In this document: positions 29,273-36,574 of the stretch, piece after piece
Layout of the letters: each line of letters begins with the position of its first letter
Position numbering within the stretch: the stretch's first letter is position 1
Source: a bacterium
Lineage (GTDB): Bacteria; Patescibacteriota; Minisyncoccia; Phycocordibacterales; UBA2100
Reading direction: 5' to 3'
Length of the DNA: 55,498 nucleotides
NCBI GenBank assembly: GCA_030674455.1
Contig: JAUSGQ010000028.1
Coordinates: 1-55,498, forward strand
Program-made: the position numbers and the translations under genes
Notes under the pieces: generated by a model
The model's input: only the letters and a program-made list of their open reading frames with translations
The model's database searches: none
Told to the model about the DNA's origin: nothing

Positions 29273-30738
29273 CCCCGACAAATTTGCCGTCGCCTAATAT
29301 GATTACCCGAATACTTTCCCGATATAGACCGCGCTACGTTCGCTCGCTTATATACATGCTCCAGGCATGCGAATACAGCATGAGCGAATACTTGGCTTGG
29401 TACGACAGAACAAAAGATTTCAGCAGCGTAGAGCGGCGCAAAAAGCTCGTGAAAACTCCTAAAGTCTATCTTTTATATTTATTCGCGTTCGCAATTGTCA
29501 TAGCAGCCCTCGCATTTACGTATTATGCAATGCTGTTCGCTGATTTAGATTTCAGAATTATCGTCCTTGCGTGCGTTGTGTTTCTCCTCCCATATTTTCT
29601 TGCCTATGCAATTCTCATACCGCTTGCTTTGGTCAAACTGGCGCAAATTCCCGCGGAATTGTTTCTGACCGCACAGGCTCGTAAAAAACTTTCTAGTCAC
29701 AAGGCATTAAAAATCGCAATATCCGGAAGCTTCGGAAAAACGAGCATGCGGGAAATTCTAAAAACCGTTCTTTCGGAGGGAAAGAAGGTCGCATCGCCCC
29801 CATTTAGTTACAACACTCCGCTTGGCATTTGCCGTTTCATTAATCAGCTGAAAGGGGACGAGGAAGTGTTGATTTTCGAACTCGGAGAATATTACCCCGG
29901 CGATGTCGCTAAGTTATGCGAACTTATAGACCCTCACGTCGGCATCATTACTGGTGTTAATGAGGCGCATTTGGAGAGATTCGGAACATTGCAAAAAACA
30001 GCAAATACTATTTTTGAATTGGCCGATTACCTAAAAAAGAAACCCGTTTATATAAACGGCGAGAATGAGATTTCGCGAAAAAAGGCCAACACTACGCTTA
30101 GGAATCACATTGTCTACACGCGCGGTGGAGCGGGCGATATTCTGATACAGAACGCAAAGAGCAATCTCTCGGGGACAATCTTCCGGTTGCAGATAGGAAA
30201 CGACACATTTTCAGTGAAATCAGGACTTCTAGGCTTGCACAATGTGGGTCCGCTTGCTGTTTCTGCCCATATCGCGCATCGCCTTGGTTTTGACAAGAAG
30301 CAAATTGAAGAGGGAATCGGCAAAACGCGCGCATTTTCACACCGTATGGAACCGAAGGAGGACAAGAGCGGTATAACCACAATAGACGACAGCTACAACG
30401 GCAATCCCGACGGTGCGAGCGCGATAATCGAATTTCTATCCTCGCTCAAGGGCCGACGCCGGTGGTATGTAACCCCCGGCCTTGTAGAGATGGGTCCCCG
30501 CACGTTCGAGGTGCACAAGGAAATCGGAAAGAAGCTAGCCCAAGCCGGAATAGAAAAAGTCGTCCTTATCAGGAACTCGGTCACCCAATTTATTGAACAG
30601 GGGTTAAAGGAAGCGCAGTACAAAGGCGAAATACTGTGGTACGAGGATGCGCTTGTGGCATTCGCGGCATTGCCGCATTTGACCGTGAAAGGAGATGTTG
30701 TGCTTCTGCAGAATGACTGGCCGGATCAGTATGTATAG
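29269..30738 (+). CDS. murF: MurF-like Mur ligase with an N-terminal membrane region
   Basis: 489 residues from ATG 29269. The first 140 residues are unusual for MurF: two or three hydrophobic segments (LLYLFAFAIVIAALAFTYYAML; IIVLACVVFLLPYFLAYAIL). Then the Mur ligase core: P-loop IAISGSFGKTSMREIL, FELGEYYPGDV, GITGVNEAHLERFGT, and the C-terminal part with DDSYNGNPDGASAIIEFL and GLVEMGPRTFEVHKEIG as in MurF, which adds D-Ala-D-Ala to the UDP-MurNAc-tripeptide. Ddl, which makes D-Ala-D-Ala, follows 215 bases downstream. No separate MurF gene is seen in the window, so this may be the wall MurF, tethered to the membrane. Confidence 0.8.
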   Translation: MTPTNLPSPNMITRILSRYRPRYVRSLIYMLQACEYSMSEYLAWYDRTKDFSSVERRKKLVKTPKVYLLYLFAFAIVIAALAFTYYAMLFADLDFRIIVLACVVFLLPYFLAYAILIPLALVKLAQIPAELFLTAQARKKLSSHKALKIAISGSFGKTSMREILKTVLSEGKKVASPPFSYNTPLGICRFINQLKGDEEVLIFELGEYYPGDVAKLCELIDPHVGIITGVNEAHLERFGTLQKTANTIFELADYLKKKPVYINGENEISRKKANTTLRNHIVYTRGGAGDILIQNAKSNLSGTIFRLQIGNDTFSVKSGLLGLHNVGPLAVSAHIAHRLGFDKKQIEEGIGKTRAFSHRMEPKEDKSGITTIDDSYNGNPDGASAIIEFLSSLKGRRRWYVTPGLVEMGPRTFEVHKEIGKKLAQAGIEKVVLIRNSVTQFIEQGLKEAQYKGEILWYEDALVAFAALPHLTVKGDVVLLQNDWPDQYV

Positions 30739-30746
30739 TCGTTCAA

Positions 30747-30865
30747 AGACCTGCTCGTTTTAACGGCCTATCGGCTATGATAGGCACCTGTAGACGGGAC
30801 TAGTGGCTCATACCGTCTACAGGTGCACATCCCTACTTGATGTGCCCGTTGAAACGAGCAGGTCT
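30747..30865. repeat. Cloverleaf (four-way junction) element between murF-like and ddl
   Basis: Outer stem AGACCTGCTCGTTTTAACGG (30747-30766) with CCGTTGAAACGAGCAGGTCT (30846-30865): 20 bp, one G.U. Inside, three hairpins abut with almost no unpaired bases: CCTATC/GATAGG (30767-30784), CACCTGTAGACGG/CCGTCTACAGGTG (30785-30825, 13 bp), CACATC/GATGTG (30826-30844). The CCGTCTACAGGT arm recurs twice inside ddl. Function unknown; could be a structured RNA or a folded single-strand DNA substrate. Confidence 0.8.
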
Positions 30866-30941
30866 TCTCTCTTGGGCTGGAGTGACTATTTGCTTTTACG
30901 TAGGAATTTCCATTATATATAGCCGTTTTTGTTAAATTGGG

Positions 30942-30947
30942 TACAAT
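30942..30947 (+). promoter_or_regulatory. -10 box for a near-leaderless ddl transcript
   Basis: TACAAT ends 6 bases before the ddl ATG (30954). The region between it and the cloverleaf is AT-rich. Confidence 0.5.
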
Positions 30948-30953
30948 AGAAAT

Positions 30954-32168
30954 ATGAAAACAATCGCTGTTATCTTCGGGGGACGCAGCGTTGAGCATGA
31001 TGTCTCTATAATAACTGCGCACTTTCCAATTATTGAAGCTCTGATTGCGGCCGGAAACTTTGATGTTTGGCCTGTGTATATTGCCAAAGACGGCTCTTGG
31101 TATTCAAACAAGAGAATGAACGATTTGGCGTTTTTCAAACAGTCCGATTTTGAAGAACTGCTTGCCAAAGATAAGAAGGTACAGCTATCTTTCGACAATG
31201 GGCCGTCTACATGTCCCGCCACAACCGGCGGGCTTACTCTTGTGTGGCCGGGAATTGTTTCTAAGTCTGTCCGCATCGACATCGTCTTTCCTTCTATGCA
31301 CGGAACGTTTGGCGAGGACGGAAGCTTGATGGGTTTGTTGAGAATGGCAAATGTTCCCTATGTGGGCTGTGACATGACCTCGTCCGCGGTCGCGATGGAC
31401 AAGGTACTTTGCAAACAAGTTCTCGCGCAGGAAGGAATTCCGCTCGCCCCCTCAACGTGGTTCACGAAAAAGGAATGGGCGGATGACCAAAAGAGCGTAG
31501 AGAAGAGAATATCAAAATTAAAGTTTCCGCTGTTCGTGAAGCCGGCGCACCTTGGCTCGAGCATCGGCATAACAAAAGTAAAAAGCGAGTCGGGCCGTCT
31601 ACAGGTCCCGCCACAACCGGCGGGCCTCAAAAATGCACTCGAGGTGGCGCTCCACTATGACGATAAGATTCTTGTCGAGGAAGGCATAAAGAATCTGATA
31701 GAAGTGACGCTCCCGATAATAGGTAATGATTCGTTACAGACTGCGTTAGTCGAAAGGCCGCTCAATAAGGGTGATTTATTTGATTTTGACGGCAAATACA
31801 TGCACGGAGGCAAAAAAGGGGCGGGTGCTAATAGCGCATACAGCGAAATTCCCGCTAACATAGGAGAGGATTTAACCGCACAAGTTATCGAGCTCGGCAA
31901 GAAAGTATATAGAGTTTTAGGCTGTTCGGGAATTGCGCGCGTGGATTTTCTCATCGACAGCGTCGCTAAAAAGGTCTATGTTATAGAGGTGAACACTTTG
32001 CCCGGTAGCTTATACCATCACAACTGGAAGAAAGCAGGGGTTTCCAATATAGAGCTAGTTTCGCGGCTTGTGCGCATGGCGGAGGAGCGCTTTGACGCAC
32101 AAAAAGGCACTAATTACGCATTTCGTTCGGAAATACTGAATAAAGTCGGAGGCCCGAAGTTTCAATAA
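30954..32168 (+). CDS. ddl: D-alanine-D-alanine ligase with two repeat-encoded insertions
   Basis: ATP-grasp ligase making the D-Ala-D-Ala terminus of the wall peptide. 404 residues, some 30-50 longer than most. FGGRSVEHDVSI at the start, MHGTFGEDGSLMGLL, FVKPAHLGSSIGITKV, and the C-terminal ARVDFLID, YVIEVNTLPGSLYHHNWK. Two near-identical 35-base repeats (31200-31234 and 31592-31626) lie inside the gene and are read in different frames: GPSTCPATTGG and GRLQVPPQPAG. Their location in loops probably spares the enzyme. It shares the CCGTCTACAGGT motif with the cloverleaf upstream. Confidence 0.93.
   Translation: MKTIAVIFGGRSVEHDVSIITAHFPIIEALIAAGNFDVWPVYIAKDGSWYSNKRMNDLAFFKQSDFEELLAKDKKVQLSFDNGPSTCPATTGGLTLVWPGIVSKSVRIDIVFPSMHGTFGEDGSLMGLLRMANVPYVGCDMTSSAVAMDKVLCKQVLAQEGIPLAPSTWFTKKEWADDQKSVEKRISKLKFPLFVKPAHLGSSIGITKVKSESGRLQVPPQPAGLKNALEVALHYDDKILVEEGIKNLIEVTLPIIGNDSLQTALVERPLNKGDLFDFDGKYMHGGKKGAGANSAYSEIPANIGEDLTAQVIELGKKVYRVLGCSGIARVDFLIDSVAKKVYVIEVNTLPGSLYHHNWKKAGVSNIELVSRLVRMAEERFDAQKGTNYAFRSEILNKVGGPKFQ
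31200..31234. repeat. CCGTCTACATGT/CCCGCC...GGCGGG insertion in ddl, copy 1
   Basis: GGGCCGTCTACATG-type end followed by CCCGCCACAACCGGCGGG, a hairpin. Nearly identical to 31592-31626; the coding frame differs between the two. Confidence 0.75.
31592..31626. repeat. CCGTCTACAGGT/CCCGCC...GGCGGG insertion in ddl, copy 2
   Basis: Same as 31200-31234 with one or two base changes, in another reading frame. CCGTCTACAGGT equals the long arm of the cloverleaf (30813-30824). Confidence 0.75.
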
Positions 32169-32181
32169 TAACTCGCGGATT

Positions 32182-34086
32182 ATGACCTCACCCAGCAAGC
32201 AAAAAAGGACTTTCATTATTGATTTTGACAGCACGTTCGCGCGCGTTGAGACCCTTGAAGAACTGATAGCTATCTCCCTCAAGGGCAACAATAAGAAGGA
32301 AGAGATAATGAAAGGTATACGCGAGATAACAAATGCCGCGATGGAAGGCAAGCTCTCGTTCGCCGAATCTCTGGAAAGGAGAGTCGCTCTCATGACTTCC
32401 AATAAGAAAGATGTCGAAACTCTTATTAAATTTCTCAAGAAGAATGTCACTCCTTCATTCGCCAGAAATAAGAGATTTCTTAAGGAATACGGCAAAAATA
32501 TTTACATCTTTTCCGGCGCTTTTAAGGAATTTGTGGTTCCGATAGTTAAGCCGTATGGCATACCGGAAAAGAACGTATTCGCCAACACGTTTCTCTATGA
32601 CAAAAAGGGTAACATTATCGGATTCGATAAGAAGAACCCGTTGTCGAAAAAGGGCGGAAAAGTGACGCAATTACAGGACCTGAACCTTGAAGGAGAAATT
32701 TATGTTATAGGCGACGGGTGGTCCGATTATGAGTTGCGCGAATCCGGTCTGGCTCACAAATTCTTTGCTTTTACCGAGAATGTAACGCGAGCGCCAGTGG
32801 TAGAAAAGGCAGACCATGTGGTGCCGACGTTCGACGAATTTTTGTATATTAATTCATTGCCGATGGCGCATTCGTATCCCAAGAATCGGCTCAAAGCGCT
32901 TCTGCTCGAGAATATCCATCCCGATGCGGTAACCCGCTTCAAAGAAGAAGGGTACAACTTGGAACTGCTGACCAAGAGCTTGGGGGAGGATGAGCTCTGC
33001 GCGAGAATGAAGGATGTCGCTGTCCTTGGAATACGTTCCAAAACAGAAATCTCGAAGAAGGTGCTTGATAGCGCCCCAAAATTGATAGCGGTTGGTGCAT
33101 TTTGCATCGGCACGAACCAAATTGACCTTAATGAGTGTTCAAAACGCGGAGTCGCTGTTTTCAACGCTCCATACAGCAATACGAGAAGCGTCGTAGAACT
33201 TGTGGTAGGGGAAATCATAATGCTTACACGGAATGTTTTTGATAAAAGCGTCAAAATGCATTCGGGAGTTTGGGATAAATCCGCAAAGAATTGTTTTGAG
33301 ATACGCGGAAAGAAATTGGGAATAATTGGATATGGAAATATCGGCTCTCAGCTTTCCGTGGTCGCGGAATCGCTTGGCATGGATGTCTATTTTTACGACA
33401 TAGTGGAGAAACTCGCACTTGGCAATGCGCACAAATGTTCTTCGATGGATGAGGTATTGAAGAAGTGCGATGCAATTACGATTCACATTGACGGCAATCC
33501 GGGCAACAAGAATCTGATTTCCGAGCGGCAATTTGCGATAATGAAAAAGGGCGCCATTTTTCTGAATTTAAGCAGGGGATTTGTGGTGGATATTCCTGCC
33601 CTTGCGAGCAATATTAAAAGCGGGCATCTAGCCGGGGCCGCCGTCGATGTATATCCTCGGGAGCCGAGAAGCAACGATGAGGCATTCACGAGCGAACTTC
33701 AGAATCTCCCGAATGTGATACTTTCTCCGCATATCGGCGGAAGTACTGAAGAAGCGCAGAAGAATATCGGCGAATTTGTTTCGTCAAAAATAGTCGACTT
33801 CGTGAATGCGGGAAATACCTATTTGAGCGTAAACCTTCCGAATATACAGCTTCCGGAACTTAAGAATGCTCATCGATTCATCCATATTCACGGCAACAGT
33901 CCTGGAGTATTGGCGAATATCAACGGTCTGCTCGCAAAGCACAAAATCAACATTTTGGGTCAATATCTAAAAACGGACGAGGCTATCGGCTACGTGATTA
34001 CGGACGTCAGCAAGGAATACGACTCCGCTGTTATCAATGCGCTGAAAGCTGTGCCTCACACGCTTAAATTCAGGGTACTTTACTAG
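32182..34086 (+). CDS. Fused phosphoserine phosphatase-like HAD and 3-phosphoglycerate dehydrogenase (SerB-SerA)
   Basis: 634 residues, two enzymes in one chain. Residues about 8-220 are a HAD phosphatase of the SerB type: FIIDFDSTFARVETLEEL, YIFSGAFKEFV, Lys in SKKGGKV, GDGWSDYELRES. Residues about 235-630 are a D-3-phosphoglycerate dehydrogenase: Rossmann motif LGIIGYGNIGSQLSVVAESLG, SRGFVVDIPAL, the catalytic His in LSPHIGGSTEEAQ, and an ACT domain at the end (RFIHIHGNSPGVLANINGLL). First and last steps of serine synthesis; the middle step enzyme follows in the next gene. Confidence 0.85.
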   Translation: MTSPSKQKRTFIIDFDSTFARVETLEELIAISLKGNNKKEEIMKGIREITNAAMEGKLSFAESLERRVALMTSNKKDVETLIKFLKKNVTPSFARNKRFLKEYGKNIYIFSGAFKEFVVPIVKPYGIPEKNVFANTFLYDKKGNIIGFDKKNPLSKKGGKVTQLQDLNLEGEIYVIGDGWSDYELRESGLAHKFFAFTENVTRAPVVEKADHVVPTFDEFLYINSLPMAHSYPKNRLKALLLENIHPDAVTRFKEEGYNLELLTKSLGEDELCARMKDVAVLGIRSKTEISKKVLDSAPKLIAVGAFCIGTNQIDLNECSKRGVAVFNAPYSNTRSVVELVVGEIIMLTRNVFDKSVKMHSGVWDKSAKNCFEIRGKKLGIIGYGNIGSQLSVVAESLGMDVYFYDIVEKLALGNAHKCSSMDEVLKKCDAITIHIDGNPGNKNLISERQFAIMKKGAIFLNLSRGFVVDIPALASNIKSGHLAGAAVDVYPREPRSNDEAFTSELQNLPNVILSPHIGGSTEEAQKNIGEFVSSKIVDFVNAGNTYLSVNLPNIQLPELKNAHRFIHIHGNSPGVLANINGLLAKHKINILGQYLKTDEAIGYVITDVSKEYDSAVINALKAVPHTLKFRVLY

Positions 34087-34112
34087 AGATAATATGTTCA
34101 AATCGAGTGCCT

Positions 34113-34154
34113 CATTCGTAGTTATTCGTAGATTCGAATCAATTCGTAGATTGG
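34113..34154. repeat. ATTCGTAG(ATTGG) repeats
   Basis: ATTCGTAGTTATTCGTAGATTC and ATTCGTAGATTGG (34142-34154) are the right-end motif of the CCAATCTA elements (43141-43153, 14486-14498). No left partner is visible, so this is a partial copy directly before the next gene. Confidence 0.5.
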
Positions 34155-34158
34155 CATC

Positions 34159-35262
34159 ATGATCTATTTCACTGTCGGGCCGACGCAGACTGACCCTAAA
34201 TTGGGGAAATATTTGAATGACGGTTACAAAAAGGGGATTTACTCGATGTCGCATCGCGGCAAAGCTTTTGGCGAGATTTTTGAGGCGACGATAGCTTCGC
34301 TGAAGAAATTATTGAACGTGCCGGAGGATTTCCATGTGTTCTTTATCGGTTCGGCCACCGAAGCCATGGAGTTAGTGATAGAAAATTGCGTTGAATCGAA
34401 AAGTTTCCATTTTGTGAACGGCGCGTTCTCTAAAAGATTGTTTGATACTGCTCGTGATTTACGCAAGCAGCCTCTTACATATGAGGTGCCTGCCGGAGAG
34501 GGTTTTGATTTCCTGCGCGTTTCGATTCCTGCAGATGCGGAATTGGTTTGCTTCACACAGAATGAGACAAGTACCGGCGTCAGCATTGATATGGACGACA
34601 TCAGCGCGCTCAAGAAGTATCACCAGGATAAAATATTCGCGGTTGATACCGTTTCATCCGCTCCATACGCCCGGGTGGATTTCAAAGCGGTCGACTGCGC
34701 GTTTTTTTCGGTTCAGAAAGGTTTTGGGATGCCTTCGGGGCTTGGCATTCTTATCGTGAACGACAAGTGCATCCAAAAATCAGAAGCGCTGCAAAAAAAA
34801 GGAATGAATATCGGCAGTTTTCACAACTTTTCCTCGCTTCTTAAATACGCAGGCAGGCATCAGACACCGGAGACTCCCAATGTGATGGCCATATATTTGC
34901 TCGGAAAGATATGCGACTCATATATCAAGTATGGAATCGGAAAGATACGCAAAGAAACGGAGGCGAAAGCGCGCTTCCTGTATAAATTTCTTGATACTAA
35001 TCCGCGATATTCGGCTTTCGTGAAGAAACCGGGTTGGCGCTCAAACACGGTTATTGTCGCCGAGACTCCCGAAGGCTCTGCCGGGGTAATTAAGAAGTTG
35101 TCCGCAAAAGGATTAATAGTCGGCGCAGGATATGGCGAATTCAAGGATAAGCACATTCGCATCGGCAATTTCCCGATGCACAAGATAAGCGACATAAAAA
35201 GGATAACGGTTAGTCTGACTAACCTATTTACTGAAGCGATTTGCTTTTCGGGTTCTCACTAG
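34159..35262 (+). CDS. Class V aminotransferase, phosphoserine aminotransferase-like (SerC)
   Basis: 367 residues, PLP-dependent fold type I. FTVGPTQTDPKLGKYL at the start, FIGSATEAMELVIEN, HNETSTG-like QNETSTGVSIDMDD, the PLP Lys in FFSVQKGFGMPSGLGILIV, and a C-terminal small domain. The GPxxxxP start and placement directly behind the SerB-SerA fusion make phosphohydroxypyruvate:glutamate aminotransferase the best guess. Serine-glyoxylate or Ser-pyruvate aminotransferase are alternatives. Near the end a GGTTAGTC-T-GACTAACC palindrome (35208-35224) is read as part of the C-terminus. Confidence 0.78.
   Translation: MIYFTVGPTQTDPKLGKYLNDGYKKGIYSMSHRGKAFGEIFEATIASLKKLLNVPEDFHVFFIGSATEAMELVIENCVESKSFHFVNGAFSKRLFDTARDLRKQPLTYEVPAGEGFDFLRVSIPADAELVCFTQNETSTGVSIDMDDISALKKYHQDKIFAVDTVSSAPYARVDFKAVDCAFFSVQKGFGMPSGLGILIVNDKCIQKSEALQKKGMNIGSFHNFSSLLKYAGRHQTPETPNVMAIYLLGKICDSYIKYGIGKIRKETEAKARFLYKFLDTNPRYSAFVKKPGWRSNTVIVAETPEGSAGVIKKLSAKGLIVGAGYGEFKDKHIRIGNFPMHKISDIKRITVSLTNLFTEAICFSGSH
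35208..35224. repeat. GGTTAGTC-T-GACTAACC palindrome in the SerC-like gene
   Basis: 8-bp arms around one T; the same arms with an A centre lie at 50099-50125, and a related GTC-A-GAC pair at 4255-4292. It encodes VSLTN near the C-terminus. Confidence 0.7.
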
Positions 35263-35275
35263 TACGATTAGAGCC

Positions 35276-35992
35276 ATGAGTAAAGTGCCAAAAAAGGGTG
35301 TATCCGCAGGAAGAAAAATGGCTGTGTTTGATGTTGATGGAACCATATTTCGCTCAAGCCTTCTCATATCACTCGTCAATCATTTGGTTCAAACCGGCGC
35401 GTTTCCAAAAAATGCAGAGCGCGTATACGAACGAGCGCATACAAGATGGCTTGACCGGGAAGGGGATTATGAGGAATACATACAAGCGGTTATTGAGGCA
35501 TTTCAAAAGCACTTAAAGGGGATTCACTACAGCGTTTTAGCTGATGCGGCGGAAGAGGTCGTGGAGAAAGAATACAAGCATCTGTATCGATACACGCGCG
35601 ACTTGCTCACCGATCTGAAAAAACGCGGTTACTTTTTGCTCGCGGTTTCGCATTCCCCCAAAACGATACTCGACAAATTCTGCCCTCGGCTCGGGTTCGA
35701 CAAGGTCTACGGCATGATATATGAAATCGGTCCGCAGGAATGTTTTACCGGAGGAATCGTTGACGCACATCTCATACACAACAAAGCAAGCATCGTGAAG
35801 CGCGCCATGAATAAAGAAAATCTAATCCTCGAGAATTCAATCGGCGTGGGAGATACTGAATCTGACATTCCATTTCTTGAGATGGTCGCAGAGCCGATAT
35901 GCTTCAATCCGAACAAGAAACTATATCGTAACGCAAAGCGCATGGGCTGGAAGGTGGTAGTGGAAAGAAAGGACGTAGTCTACGAGTTATAG
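35276..35992 (+). CDS. HAD-IB family phosphatase (SerB-related)
   Basis: 238 residues. Motif I FDVDGTIFRSSLLISLVNHL, motif II LLAVSHSPKTILDKF, motif III Lys in HNKASIVKRAMN, motif IV GVGDTESDIPFLEMV. The subclass IB cap matches phosphoserine phosphatase and the PSPase-like SerB/NagD-like proteins of CPR. It stands 13 bases after the SerC-like gene, so it could serve the same pathway, duplicating the HAD half of the SerB-SerA fusion, or act on another phosphate ester. Confidence 0.8.
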   Translation: MSKVPKKGVSAGRKMAVFDVDGTIFRSSLLISLVNHLVQTGAFPKNAERVYERAHTRWLDREGDYEEYIQAVIEAFQKHLKGIHYSVLADAAEEVVEKEYKHLYRYTRDLLTDLKKRGYFLLAVSHSPKTILDKFCPRLGFDKVYGMIYEIGPQECFTGGIVDAHLIHNKASIVKRAMNKENLILENSIGVGDTESDIPFLEMVAEPICFNPNKKLYRNAKRMGWKVVVERKDVVYEL

Positions 35993-36014
35993 TAATTGAA
36001 TGGGCCAGGGGTAA

Positions 36015-36117
36015 ATAGGGCGATATATCGCCCTATAGCTGAATCATTGAGGTTTAACCTCAATGGCTAACATTCTGTTCGGTGGTTGGATTATTTCTTG
36101 CCGAGGACGGTCCTCGG
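36015..36117. repeat. Cluster of three palindrome families in one intergenic gap
   Basis: AGGGCGATATATCGCCCT (36015-36036 with flanks), CATTGAGGTTTAACCTCAAT (36045-36065) and CCGAGGAC-G-GTCCTCGG (36101-36117) stand side by side. Each family is also found elsewhere in the window (TrpR-like cassette, guaA/nth, RAYT). Confidence 0.8.
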
Positions 36118-36147
36118 TTGACCCGGTCCTCGAGAAAAGTGGTGTGA

Positions 36148-36153
36148 TATAAT
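36148..36153 (+). promoter_or_regulatory. Extended -10 (TGATATAAT), leaderless distance
   Basis: TATAAT preceded by TGA ends 7 bases before ATG 36161; transcription would start on the start codon. Confidence 0.6.
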
Positions 36154-36160
36154 CAGGAAC

Positions 36161-36574
36161 ATGAGACAGAAAAGTCTTGGAATGAAGCTAGCACTTATAG
36201 CAGGAATCGTTATGTTTGTTGGCGTCTCCGGTTATTTAATTGTAAAACAATTCGTGCCAACGAGAATGATAATAGTCGGCATAAAAATAGACCCGCCATT
36301 TCAAGTCGCAGGCAACCTGTCCTCTGAAAAAGAAAAAGCACAGGAGGCGGCTATTATTGCAGCTACTGACATAGTACTTGGTGACTTAAGAAAGAACTTG
36401 TACGGCTATGTCGGTCTCAAACGATATAAATATATTCCTTTTTTCGCAATTACAGTGAGCGAAAATGGTTATCAATACTTACTAAAACACCCGCTTGTTA
36501 CTAGTGTTGAGAAGGACCTCGTTGCTAGTGCCACTTCCCATGTTATCGTCCCAAGTACTACTCGGAAGCCCTAG
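36161..36574 (+). CDS. Membrane-anchored protein with a subtilisin-prodomain-like (I9) module
   Basis: 137 residues. N-terminal membrane segment (about 8-28, LALIAGIVMFVGVSGYLIV). The region KYKYIPFFAITVSENGYQYLLKHPLVTSVEKD (residues about 87-118, given here as IPFFAITVSENGYQYLLKHP) resembles the C-terminal half of peptidase inhibitor I9 / subtilisin propeptides (IPxxAVxVxxxxxxxLxxHPxVxxVExD). No subtilase gene is nearby. A free-standing I9 protein could inhibit or chaperone a protease encoded elsewhere. Its end overlaps the RNase J gene (opposite strand) by four bases. Confidence 0.55.
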   Translation: MRQKSLGMKLALIAGIVMFVGVSGYLIVKQFVPTRMIIVGIKIDPPFQVAGNLSSEKEKAQEAAIIAATDIVLGDLRKNLYGYVGLKRYKYIPFFAITVSENGYQYLLKHPLVTSVEKDLVASATSHVIVPSTTRKP

